This document shows positions 13,345 to 25,057 of a DNA stretch of 64,000 bases, in pieces. Origin of the DNA: Xestospongia bergquistia. Its lineage: Eukaryota; Porifera; Demospongiae; Haplosclerida; Petrosiidae. Every line of letters begins with the position of its first letter. Within the stretch, counting starts at the first letter, position 1. The stretch lies in contig OZ014413.1 of the NCBI GenBank assembly GCA_963965975.1, positions 4,350,001 through 4,414,000 on the forward strand. Direction: 5' to 3'. The position numbers and the translations under genes are program-made. A model generated the notes under the pieces. That model was not told the origin of the DNA. It worked only from the letters and a program-made list of their open reading frames with translations, and searched no databases.

Positions 13345-15028
13345 GCATTAACACTCTAAAGTCTTTAAATTAAAGACTTTAGAAGGTTTAGACTATTGAG
13401 TGAAGTTAGTAAAGTAAACAGCTCAGTCTAAAGGACTCTATGGGACTAACTAAATAAACTGTTATTAATAGTTTTGTGTGTTGGTTTGCATTAACACTCT
13501 AAATTCTTTAAATTAAAGACTTTAGAAGGATTAGACTATTGAGTGAAGTTAATAAAGTAAACAGCACAGTCTAAAGGACTCTACGGCACTAACTCAATAA
13601 ACTGTTATTAACAGTTTATTGAAGTTGGTTTTGCATTAACAATCTAAAGTCTTTAAATTAAAGACTTTAGAAGGTTTAGACTATTGAGTGAAGTTAACTA
13701 AGTAAACACCTCAATCTAAAGGACTCCATGGGACTAACTAAATAAACTGTTATTAACAGTTTAGTAAGTTGGTTTGCATTAACACTCTAAAGTGTTTAAA
13801 TTAAAGACTTTAGAAGGTTTAGACTATTTATTGAAGTTAATAAAATGAACAGCTCAGTTTAAAGGACTCCATGGGACTAACTAAATAAACTGTTATTAAC
13901 AGTTTAGTATGTTGGTTTGTATTAACACTCTGAAGTCTTTAATTAAAGACTTTAGAAGGTTTAGACTATTGAGTGAAGTTAACTAAGTAAACACCTCAGT
14001 CTAAAGGACTCCATGGGACTAACTAAATAAACTGTTATTAACAGTTTAGTAAGTTGGTTTGCATTAACGCTCTAAAGTCTTTAAATTAAAGACTTTAGAA
14101 GGTTTAGACTGTTTAGTGAAGTTAATAAAGTAAACAGCTCAGTCTAAAGGACTCTATGGGACTAACTAAATAAACTGTTATTAACTGTTTAGTATGTTGG
14201 TTTGCATTAACACTATAAAGTCTTTAAATTAAAGACTTTAGAAGGTTTAGACTATTGAGTGAAGTTAATAAAGTAAACAGCTCAGTCTAAAGGACTCCAT
14301 GGGACTAACTAAATAAACTGTTATTAACAGTTTAGTATGTTGGTTTGCATTAAGACTCTAAAGTGTTTAAATTAAAGACTTTAGAAGGTTTAGACAATTG
14401 AGTGAAGTTAATAAAGTAAACAGCTTAGTTTAAAGGACTCTATGGGACTAACTAAATAAAGTGTTATTAACAGTTTAGTATGTTGGTTTGCAATAACACT
14501 CTGAAGTCTTTAAATTAAAGACTTTAGAAGGTTTAGACTATTGAGTGAAGTTAACTAAGTAAACAGCTCAGTCTAAAGGACTCCATGGGACTAACTAAAT
14601 AAACTGTTATTAACAATTTAGTAAGTTGGTTTGCATTAACACTCTAAAGTATTTAAATTAAAGACTTTAGAAGGTTTAGACTATTGAGTGAAGTTAATAA
14701 AGTAAACAACTTAGTTTAAAGGACTCTATGGGACTACCTAAATAAATTGTTATTAACTGTTTAGTATGTTGGTTTGCATTAACACTCTAAAGTCTTTAAA
14801 TTAAAGACTTTAGAAGGTTTAGACTATTGAGTGAAGTTAATAAAGGAAACAGCTCAGTCTAAAGGACTCCATGGGACTAACTAAATAAACTGTTATTAAC
14901 AGTTTAGTATGTTGGTTTGCATTAAGACTCTAAAGTCTTTAAATTAAAGACTTTAGAAGGTTTAGACTATCGAGTGAAGTTAATAAAGTAAACAGCTCAG
15001 TCTAAAGGACTCTATGGGACTAACTAAA

Positions 15029-15049
15029 TAAACTGTTATTAACAGTTTA
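15029..15049. repeat. Dyad A of the monomer (unit 14-34)
   Basis: This is a perfect odd-centred palindrome of 21 bp. The arms are TAAACTGTTA and TAACAGTTTA around one central T (unit 24). Symmetry continues imperfectly outward: unit positions 4-5 and 7-10 pair with 38-41 and 43-44. The element occurs in nearly every copy of the array. Common variants touch one arm only, for example AAAATGTTATT or CTGTCATT. It could extrude as a small hairpin or present a symmetric protein site; neither is shown. Confidence 0.9.
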
Positions 15050-15071
15050 GTAAGTTGGTTTGCATTAACAC

Positions 15072-15100
15072 TCTAAAGTCTTTAAATTAAAGACTTTAGA
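15072..15100. repeat. Dyad B of the monomer, 29-bp perfect palindrome (unit 57-85)
   Basis: The arms are TCTAAAGTCTTTAA and TTAAAGACTTTAGA, 14 bp each, around one central A (unit 71). By eye this is among the most constant parts of the unit across the window. The centre contains TTTAAA, so a DraI-type site recurs about every 143 bp. Frequent variants change one base of one arm (AGTGTTTAA for AGTCTTTAA). Some copies flip the unpaired central base to T without breaking the symmetry (for example near 45091 and 45234). Function is unknown; a cruciform or a dimeric DNA-binding protein site are both possible. Confidence 0.93.
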
Positions 15101-15103
15101 AGG

Positions 15104-15149
15104 TTTAGACTATTGAGTGAAGTTAATAAAGTAAACAGCTCAGTCTAAA
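15104..15149. repeat. Dyad C of the monomer, spaced inverted repeat (unit 89-134)
   Basis: The arm TTTAGACT (15104-15111) pairs with AGTCTAAA (15142-15149) across a 30-bp A-rich spacer. Inside the stem GAG and CTC (unit 100-102 and 124-126) can also pair after a small bulge. This dyad is polymorphic: a very common allele replaces CTCAGTCT with CTTAGTTT, which weakens the right arm. The 7-mer TCTAAAG occurs at unit 57 and 129 and inverted at 79-85, so dyads B and C share a half-site. Confidence 0.75.
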
Positions 15150-15158
15150 GAACTCTAT

Positions 15159-15170
15159 GGGATACTAACT
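15159..15170 (+). other. 2-bp insertion after the monomer anchor
   Basis: The anchor reads GGGATACTAACT instead of GGGACTAACT, with AT inserted at 15162-15163. It shifts the array phase by +2. Confidence 0.85.
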
Positions 15171-18100
15171 AAATAAACTGTTATTAACAGTTTAGTATGT
15201 AGGTTTGCATTAACACTCTAAACTCTTTAAATTAAAGACTTTAGAAGGTTTAGACTATTGAGTGAAGTTAATAAAGTAAACAGCTCAGTTTAAAGGACTC
15301 TATGGGACTAACTAAATAAACTGTTATTAACAGTTTAGTATGTTGGTTTGCATTAACACTCTGAAGTCTTTAAATTAAAGACTTTAGAAAGTTTAGACTA
15401 TTGAGTGAAGTTAACTAAGTAAACAGCTCAGTCTAAAGGACTCCATGGGACTAACTAAATAAACTGTTATTAACAGTTTTGTAAGTTGGTATGCATTAAC
15501 ACTCTAAAGTGTTTAAATTAAAGACTTTATAAGGTTTAGACTATTGATTGAAATTAATAAAGTAAACAGATTAGTTTAAAGGACTCTATGTGACTAAATA
15601 AATAAACTATTATTAACAGTTTAGTATGTTGGTTTGTACTAACACTATAATGTCTTTAAATTAAAGACTTTAGAAGGTTTAGACTATTGAGTGAAGATAA
15701 TAATGTAAACAGCTCAGTCTAAAGGACTCTATGGGACTAACTAAATAAACTGTTATTAACAGTTTAGTAAGTTTGTTTGCATTAACACTCTAAAGTCTTT
15801 AAATTAAAGACTTTAGAAGGTTTAGACTATTGAGTGAAGTTAATAACGTAAACAGCTAAGTTTAAAGGACTCTATGGGACTAACTAAATAAACTGTTATT
15901 AACATTTTAGTATGTTCGTTTGCATTAACACTCTGAAGTCTTTAAATTAAAGACTTTAGAAGGTTTAGACTATTGATTGAAGTTAACTAACTAAACAGCT
16001 CAGTCTAAAGGACTCCATGGGACTAACTAAATAAACTGTTATTAACAGTTTAGTAAGTTGGTTTGCGTTAACACTCTAAAGTCTTTAAATTAAAGACTTT
16101 AGAAGGTTTAGACTATTGAGTGTAGTTAACAAAGTAAACAGCTCAGTCTAAAGGACTCTATGGGACTAACTAAATAAATTGTTATTAACAGTTTAGTAAG
16201 TTGGTTTGCATTAACACTGTAAAGTCTTTAAATTAAAGACTTTAGAAGGTTTAGACTATTGATTGAAGTTAATAAAGTAAACAGCTTAGTTTAAAGGACT
16301 CTATTGGACTAAATAAATAAACTGTTATTAACAGTTTAGTAAGTTGGTTTGCATTAACACTCTAATGTGTTTAAATTAAAGACTTGAGAAGGTTTAGACT
16401 ATTGAGTGAAGTTAATAAAATAAACAGCTTAGTTTAAAGGACTCTATGGGAATAACTAAATAAACTGTTATTAAGAGTTTAGTATGTTGGTTTGCATTAA
16501 CACTTTAAAGTCTTTAAATTATAGACTTTAGAAGGAATAGACTATTGAGTGAAGTTAATAAAGTAAACAGCACAGTCTAAAGGACTCTATGGCACTAACT
16601 CAATAAACTGTTATTAACAGTTTATTGAAGTTTGTTTTGCATTAACAATCTAAAGTCTTAAATTAAAGACTTTAGAAGGTTTAGACTATTGAGTGAAGTT
16701 AACTAAGTAAACAGCTCAATCTAAAGGACTCCATGGGAGTAACTAAATAAACTGTTATTAACAGTTTAGTAAGTTTGTTTGCATTAACACTCTAAACTGT
16801 TTAAATTAAAGACTTTAGAAGGTTTAGACTATTTATTGAAGTTAATAAAGTAAACAGCTTAGTTTAAAGGACTCTATGGGACTAACTAAATAAACTGTTA
16901 TTAACAGTTTAGTATGGTAGTTTGTGTTAACACTCTAAAGTCTTTAAATTAAAGACTTTAGAAGGCTTAGACTATTGAGTGAAGTTAATAAAGTAAACAG
17001 CTTAGTTTAGAGGACCCTATGGGACTAACTAAATAAACTGTTATTAACAGTTTAGTATGTTGGTTTACATTAACACTCTGAAGTCTTTAAATTAAAGACT
17101 TTAGAAGGTTTAGACTATTGAGTGAAGTTAACTAAGTAAACAGCTCAGTCTAAAGGACTCCATGGGACTAACTAAATAAACTGTTATTAACAGTTTAGTA
17201 TGTTGGTTTGCATTAACACTTTAAAGTCTTTACATTAAAGACTTTAGAAGGTTTAGACTATTGAGTGAAGTTAATAAAGTAAACAGCTCAGTCTAAAGGA
17301 GTCTATGGGACTAAATAAATAAACTGTTATTAACAGTTTAGTATGTTGGTTTGCATTAACACTCTAAAGTCTTTAAATTAAAGACTTTAGAAGGTTTAGA
17401 CTATTGAGTGAAGTTAATAAAGTAAACAGCTCAGTCTAAAGGACTCTATGGGACTAACTAAATAAACTGTTATTAACAGTTTAGTATGTTTCTTTGCATT
17501 AACACTCTAAAGTCTTTAAATTAAAGACTTTAGAAGGTTTAGACTATTGACTGAAGTTAATAAAGTAAACAGCTTAGTTTAAAGGACTCTATGGGACTAA
17601 CTAAATAAAGTGTTATTAACAGTTTGGTATGTTGGTTTGCAATAACACTCTGAAGTCTTTAAATTAAAGACTTTAGAAGGTTTAGACTATTGAGTGAAGT
17701 TAACTAAGTAAACAGCTAAGTCTAAAGGACTCCATGGGACTAACTAAATAAACTGTTATTAACAATTTAGTAAGTTGGTTTGCATTAACACTCTAAAGTA
17801 TTTAAATTAAAGACTTTAGAAGGTTTAGACTATTGAGTGAAGTTAATAAAGTAAACAGCTGAGTTTAAAGGACTCTATGGGACTAAATAAGTAAACTGTT
17901 ATAAACAGTTTAGTATGTTGGTTTGCATTAACACTCTAAAGTCTTTAAATTAAAGACTTTAGAAGGTTGAGACTATTGTGTGAAGTTAATAAAGGAAACA
18001 GCTCAGTCTAAAGGACTCCATGGGACAAACTAAATAAACTGTTATTAACAGTTTAGTATGTTGGTTTGCATTAACACTCTAAACTCTTTAAATTAAAGAC

Positions 18101-19199
18101 TTTAGAAGGTTTAGACTATTGAGTGATGTTAATAAAGTAAACAGCTCAGTCTTAACGACTCTATGGGTCTAACTAAATAAACTGTTATTAACAGTTTAGT
18201 AAGTTGGTTTGCATTAACACTCTAAAGTGTTTAAATTAAAGACTTTAGAAGGTTTAGACTATTGAGTGAAGTTAATAAAGAAAAGAGCTCAGTCTAAAGA
18301 ACTCTATGGGACTAACTAAATAAACTGTTATTAACAGTTTAGTATGTTGGTTTGCATTAACACTCTAAAGTCTTTAAATTAAAGACTTTAGAAGGTTTAG
18401 ACTATTGAGTGAAGTTAATAAAGTAAACAGCTCAGTCTAAAGGACTCTATGGGACTAACTAAATAAACTGTTATTAACAGTTTAGTATGTTGGTTTGCAT
18501 TAACACTCTAAAGTCTTTAAATTAAAGACTTTAGAAGGTTAGACTTTTGATTGAAGTTAACTAAGTAAACAGCCCAGTCTAAAGAACTCCATGGGATTAA
18601 CTAAATAAACTTTTATTGACAGTTTAATAATTTTGTTTGCATTAACACTCTAAAGTGTTTAAATTAAAGACTTTAGAAGGTTTAGACTATTGAGTGAAGT
18701 TAATAAAGTAAACAGCTTAGTTTAAAGGACTGTATGGGACTAACTAAATAAACTGTTATTAACAGTTTAGTATGTTAGTTTGCATTAACACTCTGAAGTC
18801 TTTAAATTAAAGACTTTAGAATGTTTAGACTATTGAGTGAATTTAACAAAGTAAACAGCTCAGTCTAAAGGACTCCATGGGACTAACTAAATAAACTGTC
18901 ATTAACAGTTTAGTATGTTGGTTTGCATTAACACTCTAAAGTCTTTAAATTAAAGACTTTAGAAGGTTTAGACTATTGAGTGAAGTTAGTAAAGTAAACA
19001 GCTTAGTTTAAAGGACTCTATGGGACTAACTAAATAAACTGTTATTAACAGTTTAGAAAGTTGGTTTGCATTAACACTCTGAAGTCTTTAAATTAAAGAC
19101 TTTAGAAGGTTTAGACTATCGAGTGAAGTTAACTAAGTAAACAGCTCAGTCTAAAGGACTCCATGGGACTAACTAAATAAACTGTTATTAACTCTTTAG

Positions 19200-20100
19200 T
19201 AAGTTGGTTTGCGTTAACACTCTAAAGTCTTTAATTTAAAGACTTTAGAAGGTTTAGACTATTGAGTGAAGTTAACAAGGTAAACAGCTCAGTCTAAAGG
19301 ACTCTATGGGACTAACTAAATAAACTGTTATTAACAGTTTAGTAAGTTGGTTTGCATTAATACTTTAAAGTTTTTAAATTAAAGACTTTAGAAGGTTGAG
19401 ACTATTGATTGAAGTTAATAAAGTAAAAAGCTTAGTTAAAGGACTCCATGGGAATAACTAAATAAACTTTCATTAACAGTTTAGTAAGTTGGTTTGCATT
19501 AACACTCTAAAGTTTTTAAATTAAAGACTTTAGAAGGTTTAGACTATTGAGTGAAGTTAATAATGTAAACAGCTTAGTATAAAGGACTTTATGGGACTAA
19601 ATAAATAAAATGTTATTAACAGTTTAGTATGTTTGTTTGCATTAACACTCTGAAGTCTTCAAATTAAAGACTTTAGAAGGTTTAGACTATTGAGTGAAGT
19701 TAATAAAGTAAACAGCACAGTATAAAGGACTCTATTGGGCTAACTAAATAAACTGTTATGAATAGTTTAGTATGTTTGTTTTCCTTAACACTTTAAAGTC
19801 TTTAAATTAAAGACTTTCGAATGTTTAGACTATTGAGTGAAGTAAAAAAAAAAACAGCTCAGTCTAAAGGACTCTATGGGACTAACTCAATAAACTGTTA
19901 TTAACAGTTTATTAAGTTGGTTTGCATTAACAATCTAAAGTCTTTAAATTAAAGACTTTAGAAGGTTTAGACTATTGAGTGAAGTGAATAAAGTAAACAG
20001 CTTAGTTTAAAGGACTGTATGGGACTAACTAAATAAACTTTTATTAACAGTTTAGTATGTTGGTTTGCATTAACACTCTAAAGTCTTTAAATTAAAGACT
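19200..20100 (+). repeat. Block recurring about 8.0 kb and 12.85 kb to the right
   Basis: The run of variants TTTAATTTAAAG (19230), GGTTGAGACT with AAAAAGCTTAG (about 19395-19430), CACAGTATAAAGG with GGGCTAAC (about 19715-19740) and CTCAATAAACTG with TTTATTAAGTTGG (about 19888-19917) reappears in the same order near 27.2-27.9 kb (offset 7999, 56 units minus 9). Parts of it recur again near 30.6-31.3 and 32.2-32.8 kb. The following GGAAACGGCTC marker at 20136 is matched at 32983. Confidence 0.75.
19844..19854 (+). repeat. A11 homopolymer
   Basis: Eleven consecutive A replace the usual AGTTAATAAAGTAAAC context. It is the longest homopolymer I noticed in the window. Replication slippage or a sequencing or assembly error are both possible. 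Confidence 0.8.
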
Positions 20101-20135
20101 TTAGAAGGTTTAGACTATTGAGTGAAGTTAATAAA

Positions 20136-23100
20136 GGAAACGGCTCAGTCTAAAGGACTCCAAGGGACTAACTAAATAAAATGTTATTAACAGTTTAGTA
20201 TGTGGGTTTGCATTAACACTCTAAAGTCTTTAAATTAAAGACTTTAGAAGGTTTAGACTATTGAGTGAAGTTAATAAAGTAAACAGCTCAGTCTAAAGGA
20301 CTCTATGGGACTAACTAAATAAACTGTTATTAACAGTTTAGTAAGTTGGTTTGCATTAACACTCTAAAGTCTTTAAACTAAAGACTTTAGAAGGTTTAGA
20401 CTATTGAGTGAGGATAATAAAGTAAACAGCTTAGTTTAAAGGACTCTATGGGACTAACTAAATCAACTGTTTTTAACAGTTTAGTATGTTTGTTTGCATT
20501 AACACTCTAAAGTCTTTAAGTTAAAGACTTTAGAAGGTTTAGACTATTGAGTGAAGATTATAAAGTAAACAGCTTAGTTTAAAAGACTCTATGGGACTAA
20601 CTAAATAAACTGTTATTAACAGTTTAGTATGTTGGTTTGCATTAACACTCTAAAGTCTTTAAATTAAAGACTTTAGAAGGTTTAGACTATTGAGTGAAGT
20701 TAATAATGTAAACAGCTTTGTTTAAAGGACTCTATAGGACTAACTAAATAAACTGTTATTAACATTTTAGTATGTTGGTTTGCATTAACACTCTAAAGTC
20801 TTTAAATTAAAGACTTTAGAAGGTTTAGACTATTGAGTGTTGTTAACTAAATAAACAGCTCAGTCTAAAGGACTCTATGGGACTAACTATATAAACTGTT
20901 ATTAACAGATTAGTATGTTGGTTTGCATTAACACTCTAAAGTCTTTAAATTAAAGACTTTAGAAGGTTTAGACAATTGAGTGAAGTTAATAAAGTAAACA
21001 GCTTAGTTTAAAGGTCTCTATGGGACTAACTAAATAAATTGTTATTAACTGTTTAGTATGTTGGTTTGCATTAACATTTTAAAGTCTTTAAATTAAAGAC
21101 TTTAGAAGGTTTAGACTATTGAGTGAAGTTAATAAAGTAAACAGCTCAGTCTAAAGGACTCCATGGGACTAAATAAATAAACTGTTATTAACAGTTTAGT
21201 ATGTTGGTTTGCATTAACACTCTACAGTCTTTACATTAAAGACTTTAGAAGGTTTAGACTATTGAGTGAAGTTAATAAAGTAAACAGCTCAGTCTAAAGG
21301 ACTTTATGGGACTAACTAAACAAACTGTTATTAACAGTTTAGTAAGTTGGTTTGCATTAACACTCTAAAGTCTTTAAATTAAAGACTTTAGAAGGTTTAG
21401 ACTATTGAGTGAAGTTAACTATGTAAACAGCTCAGTCTAAAGGACTCCAAGGCACTAACTATATAAACTGTTATTAACAGTTTAGTAAGTTTGTTTGCAT
21501 TAACACTCTAAAGTCTTTAAATTAAAGACTTTAGAAGGTTTAGACCATTGAGTGAAGTCAATAAAGTAAACAGCTTAGCTTAAAGGACTCTATGGGACTA
21601 ACTAAATAAACTGTTATTAACAGTTTAGTATGTTGGTTTGCATTAACACTCTAAAGTCTTTAAATTAATAATTTTAGAAGGTTTAGTCAATTGAGTGAAG
21701 TTAATAAAGTAAACAGGTCAGTCTAAGGGACTCCATGGGACTAACTAAATAAATTGTTATTAACAGTTTAGTAAGTTGGTTTGCATTAACACTCTAAAGT
21801 CTTTAAATTAAAGACTTTAGAAGGTTTAGACTATTGAGTGAAGTTAGTAAAGTAAGCAGCTTAGTTTAAAGGACTCTATGGGACTAACTAAATAAACTGT
21901 TGTTAACAGTTTAGTATGTTGGTTTGCATTAACACTCTAAAGTCTTTAAATTAAAGACTTTATAAGGTTTAGACTATTGAGTGAAGTTAATAAAGGAAAC
22001 GGCTCAGTCTAAAGGACTCCAAGGGACTAACTAAATAAAATGTTATTAACAGTTTAGTATGTGGGTTTGCATTAACACTCTAAAGTCTTTAAATTAAAGA
22101 CTTTAGAAGATTTAGACTATTGAGTGAAGTTAATAAAGTAAACAGCTCAGTCTAAAGGACTCCATGGGACTAACTAAATAAAATGTTATTAACAGTTTAG
22201 TAAGTTGGTTTGCACTAACACTCTAAAGTCTTTAAATTAAAGACTTTAGAAATTTTAGACTATTGAGTGAAGATAATAAAGTAAACAGCTTAGTTTTAAG
22301 GACTCTATGGGACTAACTAAATAAACTGTTGTTAACAGTTTAGTATGGTGGTTTGCATTAACATTCTAAAGTCTTTAAATTAAAGACTTTAGAAGGTTTA
22401 GACTATTGAGTGAAGTTAATAAAGTAAACAGCTTAGTATAAAGGACTCTATGGGACTAACTAAATAAACTGTTATTAACAGTTTAGTATGTTAGTTTGCA
22501 TTAACACTCTAAAGTCTTTAAATTAAAGACTTTAGAAGGTTTAAACTATTGATTGATGTTAACTAAATAAACATCTCAGTCTAAAGGACTCTATGGGACT
22601 AACTAAATAAACTGTTATTAACAGTTTAGTAAGTTGGTTTGCATTAAGACTCTAAAGTCTTTAAATTAAAGACTTTAGAAGGTTTAGACTATTGAGTGAA
22701 GTTAAGAAAGTAAACAGCTCAGTCTAAAGGACTCTATGGGACTAACTAAATAAACTGTTATTAACAGATTAGTATGTTGGTTTGCATTAACAATCTAAAG
22801 TCTTTAAATTAAAGACTTTAGAAGGTTTAGACCATTGAGTGAAGTTAATAAAGTAAACAGCTTAGTTTAAAGGACTCTTTGGGACTAACTAAATAAACTG
22901 TTATAAACAGTTTAGTATGTTGGTTTGCATTAACATTTTAAAGTCTTTAAATTAAAGACTTTAGAAGGTTTAGACTATTGAGTGAAGTTAATAAAGTAAA
23001 CAGCTCAGTCTAAAGGACTCCATGGACTAACTAAATAAACTGTTATTAACAGTTTAGTATGTTGGTTTGCATTAACACTCTACAGTCTTTACATTAAAGA

Positions 23101-23853
23101 CTTTAGAAGGTTTAGACTATTGAGTGAAGTTAATAAAGTAAACAGCTCAGTCTAAAGGACTTTATGGGACCACCTAAATAAACTGTTATTAACAGTTTAG
23201 TATGTTGGTTTGCATTAACACTCTAAAGTCTTTAAATTAAAGACTTTAGAAGGTTTAGACTATTGAGTGAAGTTAACTAAGTAAACAGCTCAGTCTAAAG
23301 GACTCCAAGGGACTAACTAAATAAAATGTTATTAACAGTTTAGTAAGTTTGTTTGCATTAACACTCTAAAGTCTTTAAATTAAAGACTTTAGAAGGTTTA
23401 GACTATGGAGTGAAGTCAATAAAGTAAACAGCTTAGCTTAAAGGACTCTAGGGGACTAACTAAATAAACTGTTATTAACAGTTTAGTATGTTCGTTTGCA
23501 TTAACACTCTAAAGTCTTTAAATTAAAGACTTTAGAAGGTTTAGACCATTGAGTGAAGTTAATAAAGTAAACAGCTTAGTTTAAAGGACTCTATGGAACT
23601 AACTAAATAAACTGTTATTAACAGTTTAGTATGTTGGTTTGCATTAACATTTTAAAGTCTTTAAATTAAAGACTTTAGATGGTTTAGACTATTGATTGAA
23701 GTTAATAAAGTAAACTGCTCAGTCTAAAGGACTTTATGGGACTAACTAAATAAACTGTTATTAACAGTTTAGTATGTTGGTTTGCATTAACACTCTAAAG
23801 TCTTTAAATTAAAGACTTTGGAAGGTTTAGACTATTGAGTGAAGTTAACTAAG
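20136..23853 (+). repeat. Higher-order repeat, 13-mer (2 x about 1859 bp)
   Basis: GGAAACGGCTC with CCAAGGGAC and the rare TATGTGGGTTTG occurs at 20136 and 21995 (1859 bp, exactly 13 units). TCTACAGTCTTTACATT occurs at 21221 and 23079 (1858 bp, the 1-bp difference explained by a deletion in CATGGACTAAC near 23021). A third marker, GTTAACTAAATAAAC at 20842 and 22558, is 1716 bp (12 units) apart. The two copies therefore differ by one monomer gained and one lost between these markers. Confidence 0.8.
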
Positions 23854-23910
23854 TAAACATCTCAGTCTAAAGGACTCCAAGGGACTAACTAAATAAACTG
23901 TTATTAACAG

Positions 23911-25057
23911 TTTAGTGAGTTTGTTTGCATTAACACTCTAAAGTCTTTAAATTAAAGACTTTAGAAGGTTTAGACTATTGAGTGAAGTCAATAAAGTAAA
24001 CAGCTTAGCTTAAAGGACTCTATGGGACTAACTAAATAAACTGTTATTAACATTTTACTATGTTGGTTTGCATTAACACTCTAAAGTCTTTAAATTAAAG
24101 ACTTTAGAAGGTTTAGTCTATTGAGTGAAGTTAATAAAGTAAACAGGTCAGTCTAAGGGACTCCATGGGACTAACTAAATAAAATGTTATTAACAGTTTA
24201 GTAAGTTGGTTTGAATTAACACTCTAAAGTCTTTAAATTAAAGACTTTAGAAGGCTTAGACTATTGAGTTTAAGTCAATAAAGTAAACAGCTTAGCTTAA
24301 AGGACTCTATGGGACTAACTAAATAAACTGTTATTAACAGTTTAGTATGTTGGTTTGCATTAACACTCTAAAGTCTTTAAATTAAAGACTTTGGAAGGTT
24401 TAGACTATTGAGTGAAGTTAACTAAGTAAACATCTCAGTCTAAAGGACTCCAAGGGACTAACTAAATAAACTGTTATTAACAGTTTAGTGAGTTTGTTTG
24501 CATTAACACTCTAAAGTCTTTAAATTAAAGACTTTAGAAGGTTTAGACTATTGAGTGAAGTCAATAAAGTAAACAGCTTAGCTTAAAGGACTCTATGGGA
24601 CTAACTAAATAAACTGTTATTAACATTTTACTATGTTGGTTTGCATTAACACTCTAAAGTCTTTAAATTAAAGACTTTAGAAGGCTTAGACTATTGAGTG
24701 AAGTTAATAAAGTAAACAGGTCAGTCTAAGGGACTCCATGGGACTAACTAAATAAACTGTTATTAACAGTTTAGTAAGTTGGTTTGAATTAACACTCTAA
24801 AGTCTTTAAATTAAAGACTTTAGAAGGCTTAGACTATTGAGTGAAGTCAATAAAGTAAACAGCTTAGCTTAAAGGACTCTATGGGACTAACTAAATAAAC
24901 TGTTATTAACAGTTTAGTATGTTGGTTTGCATTAACACTCTAAAGTCTTTAAATTAAAGACTTTAGAAGGTTTAGTCTATTGAGTGAGTTAATAAAGTAA
25001 ACAGGTCAGTCTAAGGGACTCCATGGGACTAACTAAATAAACTGTTATTAACAGTTT
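23911..25057 (+). repeat. Recent 2-mer / 4-mer amplification
   Basis: CAGCTTAGCTTAAAGG occurs at 24001, 24288, 24574 and 24860, every second monomer (286-287 bp). The rarer TTTAGTGAGTTTG with its preceding CATCTCAG and CCAAGGGAC occurs at 23911 and 24484 (573 bp, 4 units plus 1). The alternating units carry AGGTCAGTCTAAGGGACTCC or CCAAGGGAC. This is the shortest-period HOR in the window and its copies look very alike. Confidence 0.85.

Larger units (their letters stand above)
15016..15158 (+). repeat. Representative near-consensus monomer (143 bp)
   Basis: This copy is used to define unit coordinates. It differs from my by-eye consensus at one base (A for G at unit position 136). In order it holds: the anchor GGGACTAACT (1-10); dyad A (14-34); a variable segment whose alleles are AGTAAGTTGG or AGTATGTTGG (34-43); dyad B (57-85); the left arm of dyad C (89-96); an A-rich stretch GTTAATAAAGTAAAC (107-121); and the right arm of dyad C (127-134) followed by GGACTCTAT. 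The next copy, from 15159, carries a 2-bp insertion just after its anchor. Confidence 0.95.
10414..18030 (+). repeat. Higher-order repeat block, about 22-mer (3.0-3.15 kb), nearly 2.5 copies
   Basis: CAGCACAG followed by the odd GGCACTAACTCAATAA and an insertion-bearing TTTATTGAAGTTGG recur at 10414, 13562 and 16568 (steps 3148 and 3006, that is 22 and 21 units). Other markers agree: GACAATTG at 11246 and 14393 (3147), GCAATAACACTCTGAAG at 14490 and 17639 (3149), and GGAAACAGCTC at 14845 and 17994 (3149). The copies start near 10414, 13562 and 16568. Many units alternate between a CCATGG-bearing type and a CTATGG type, so NcoI-type sites are frequent here. Confidence 0.88.

Noticed and set aside
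15072-15100. Rho-independent terminator or operator
   Set aside because: The palindrome is A+T rich, lacks a G+C stem and U-tract, has no gene upstream, and occurs in every unit.
15016-15158. Monomer built from two 71-72 bp halves
   Set aside because: A direct half-against-half comparison gave about one third identity, near chance for this composition. The shared TCTAAAG words at 57 and 129 are explained by the dyads.
19844-19854. A11 run as a retroposon poly(A) tail
   Set aside because: Satellite sequence continues in phase on both sides with no inserted element or target-site duplication.
20886-20900. TATA-box-like CTATATAAAC variants
   Set aside because: They arise from a single base change in the CTAAATAAAC segment of the satellite in scattered units (here, near 39740 and near 41025) and have no gene downstream.
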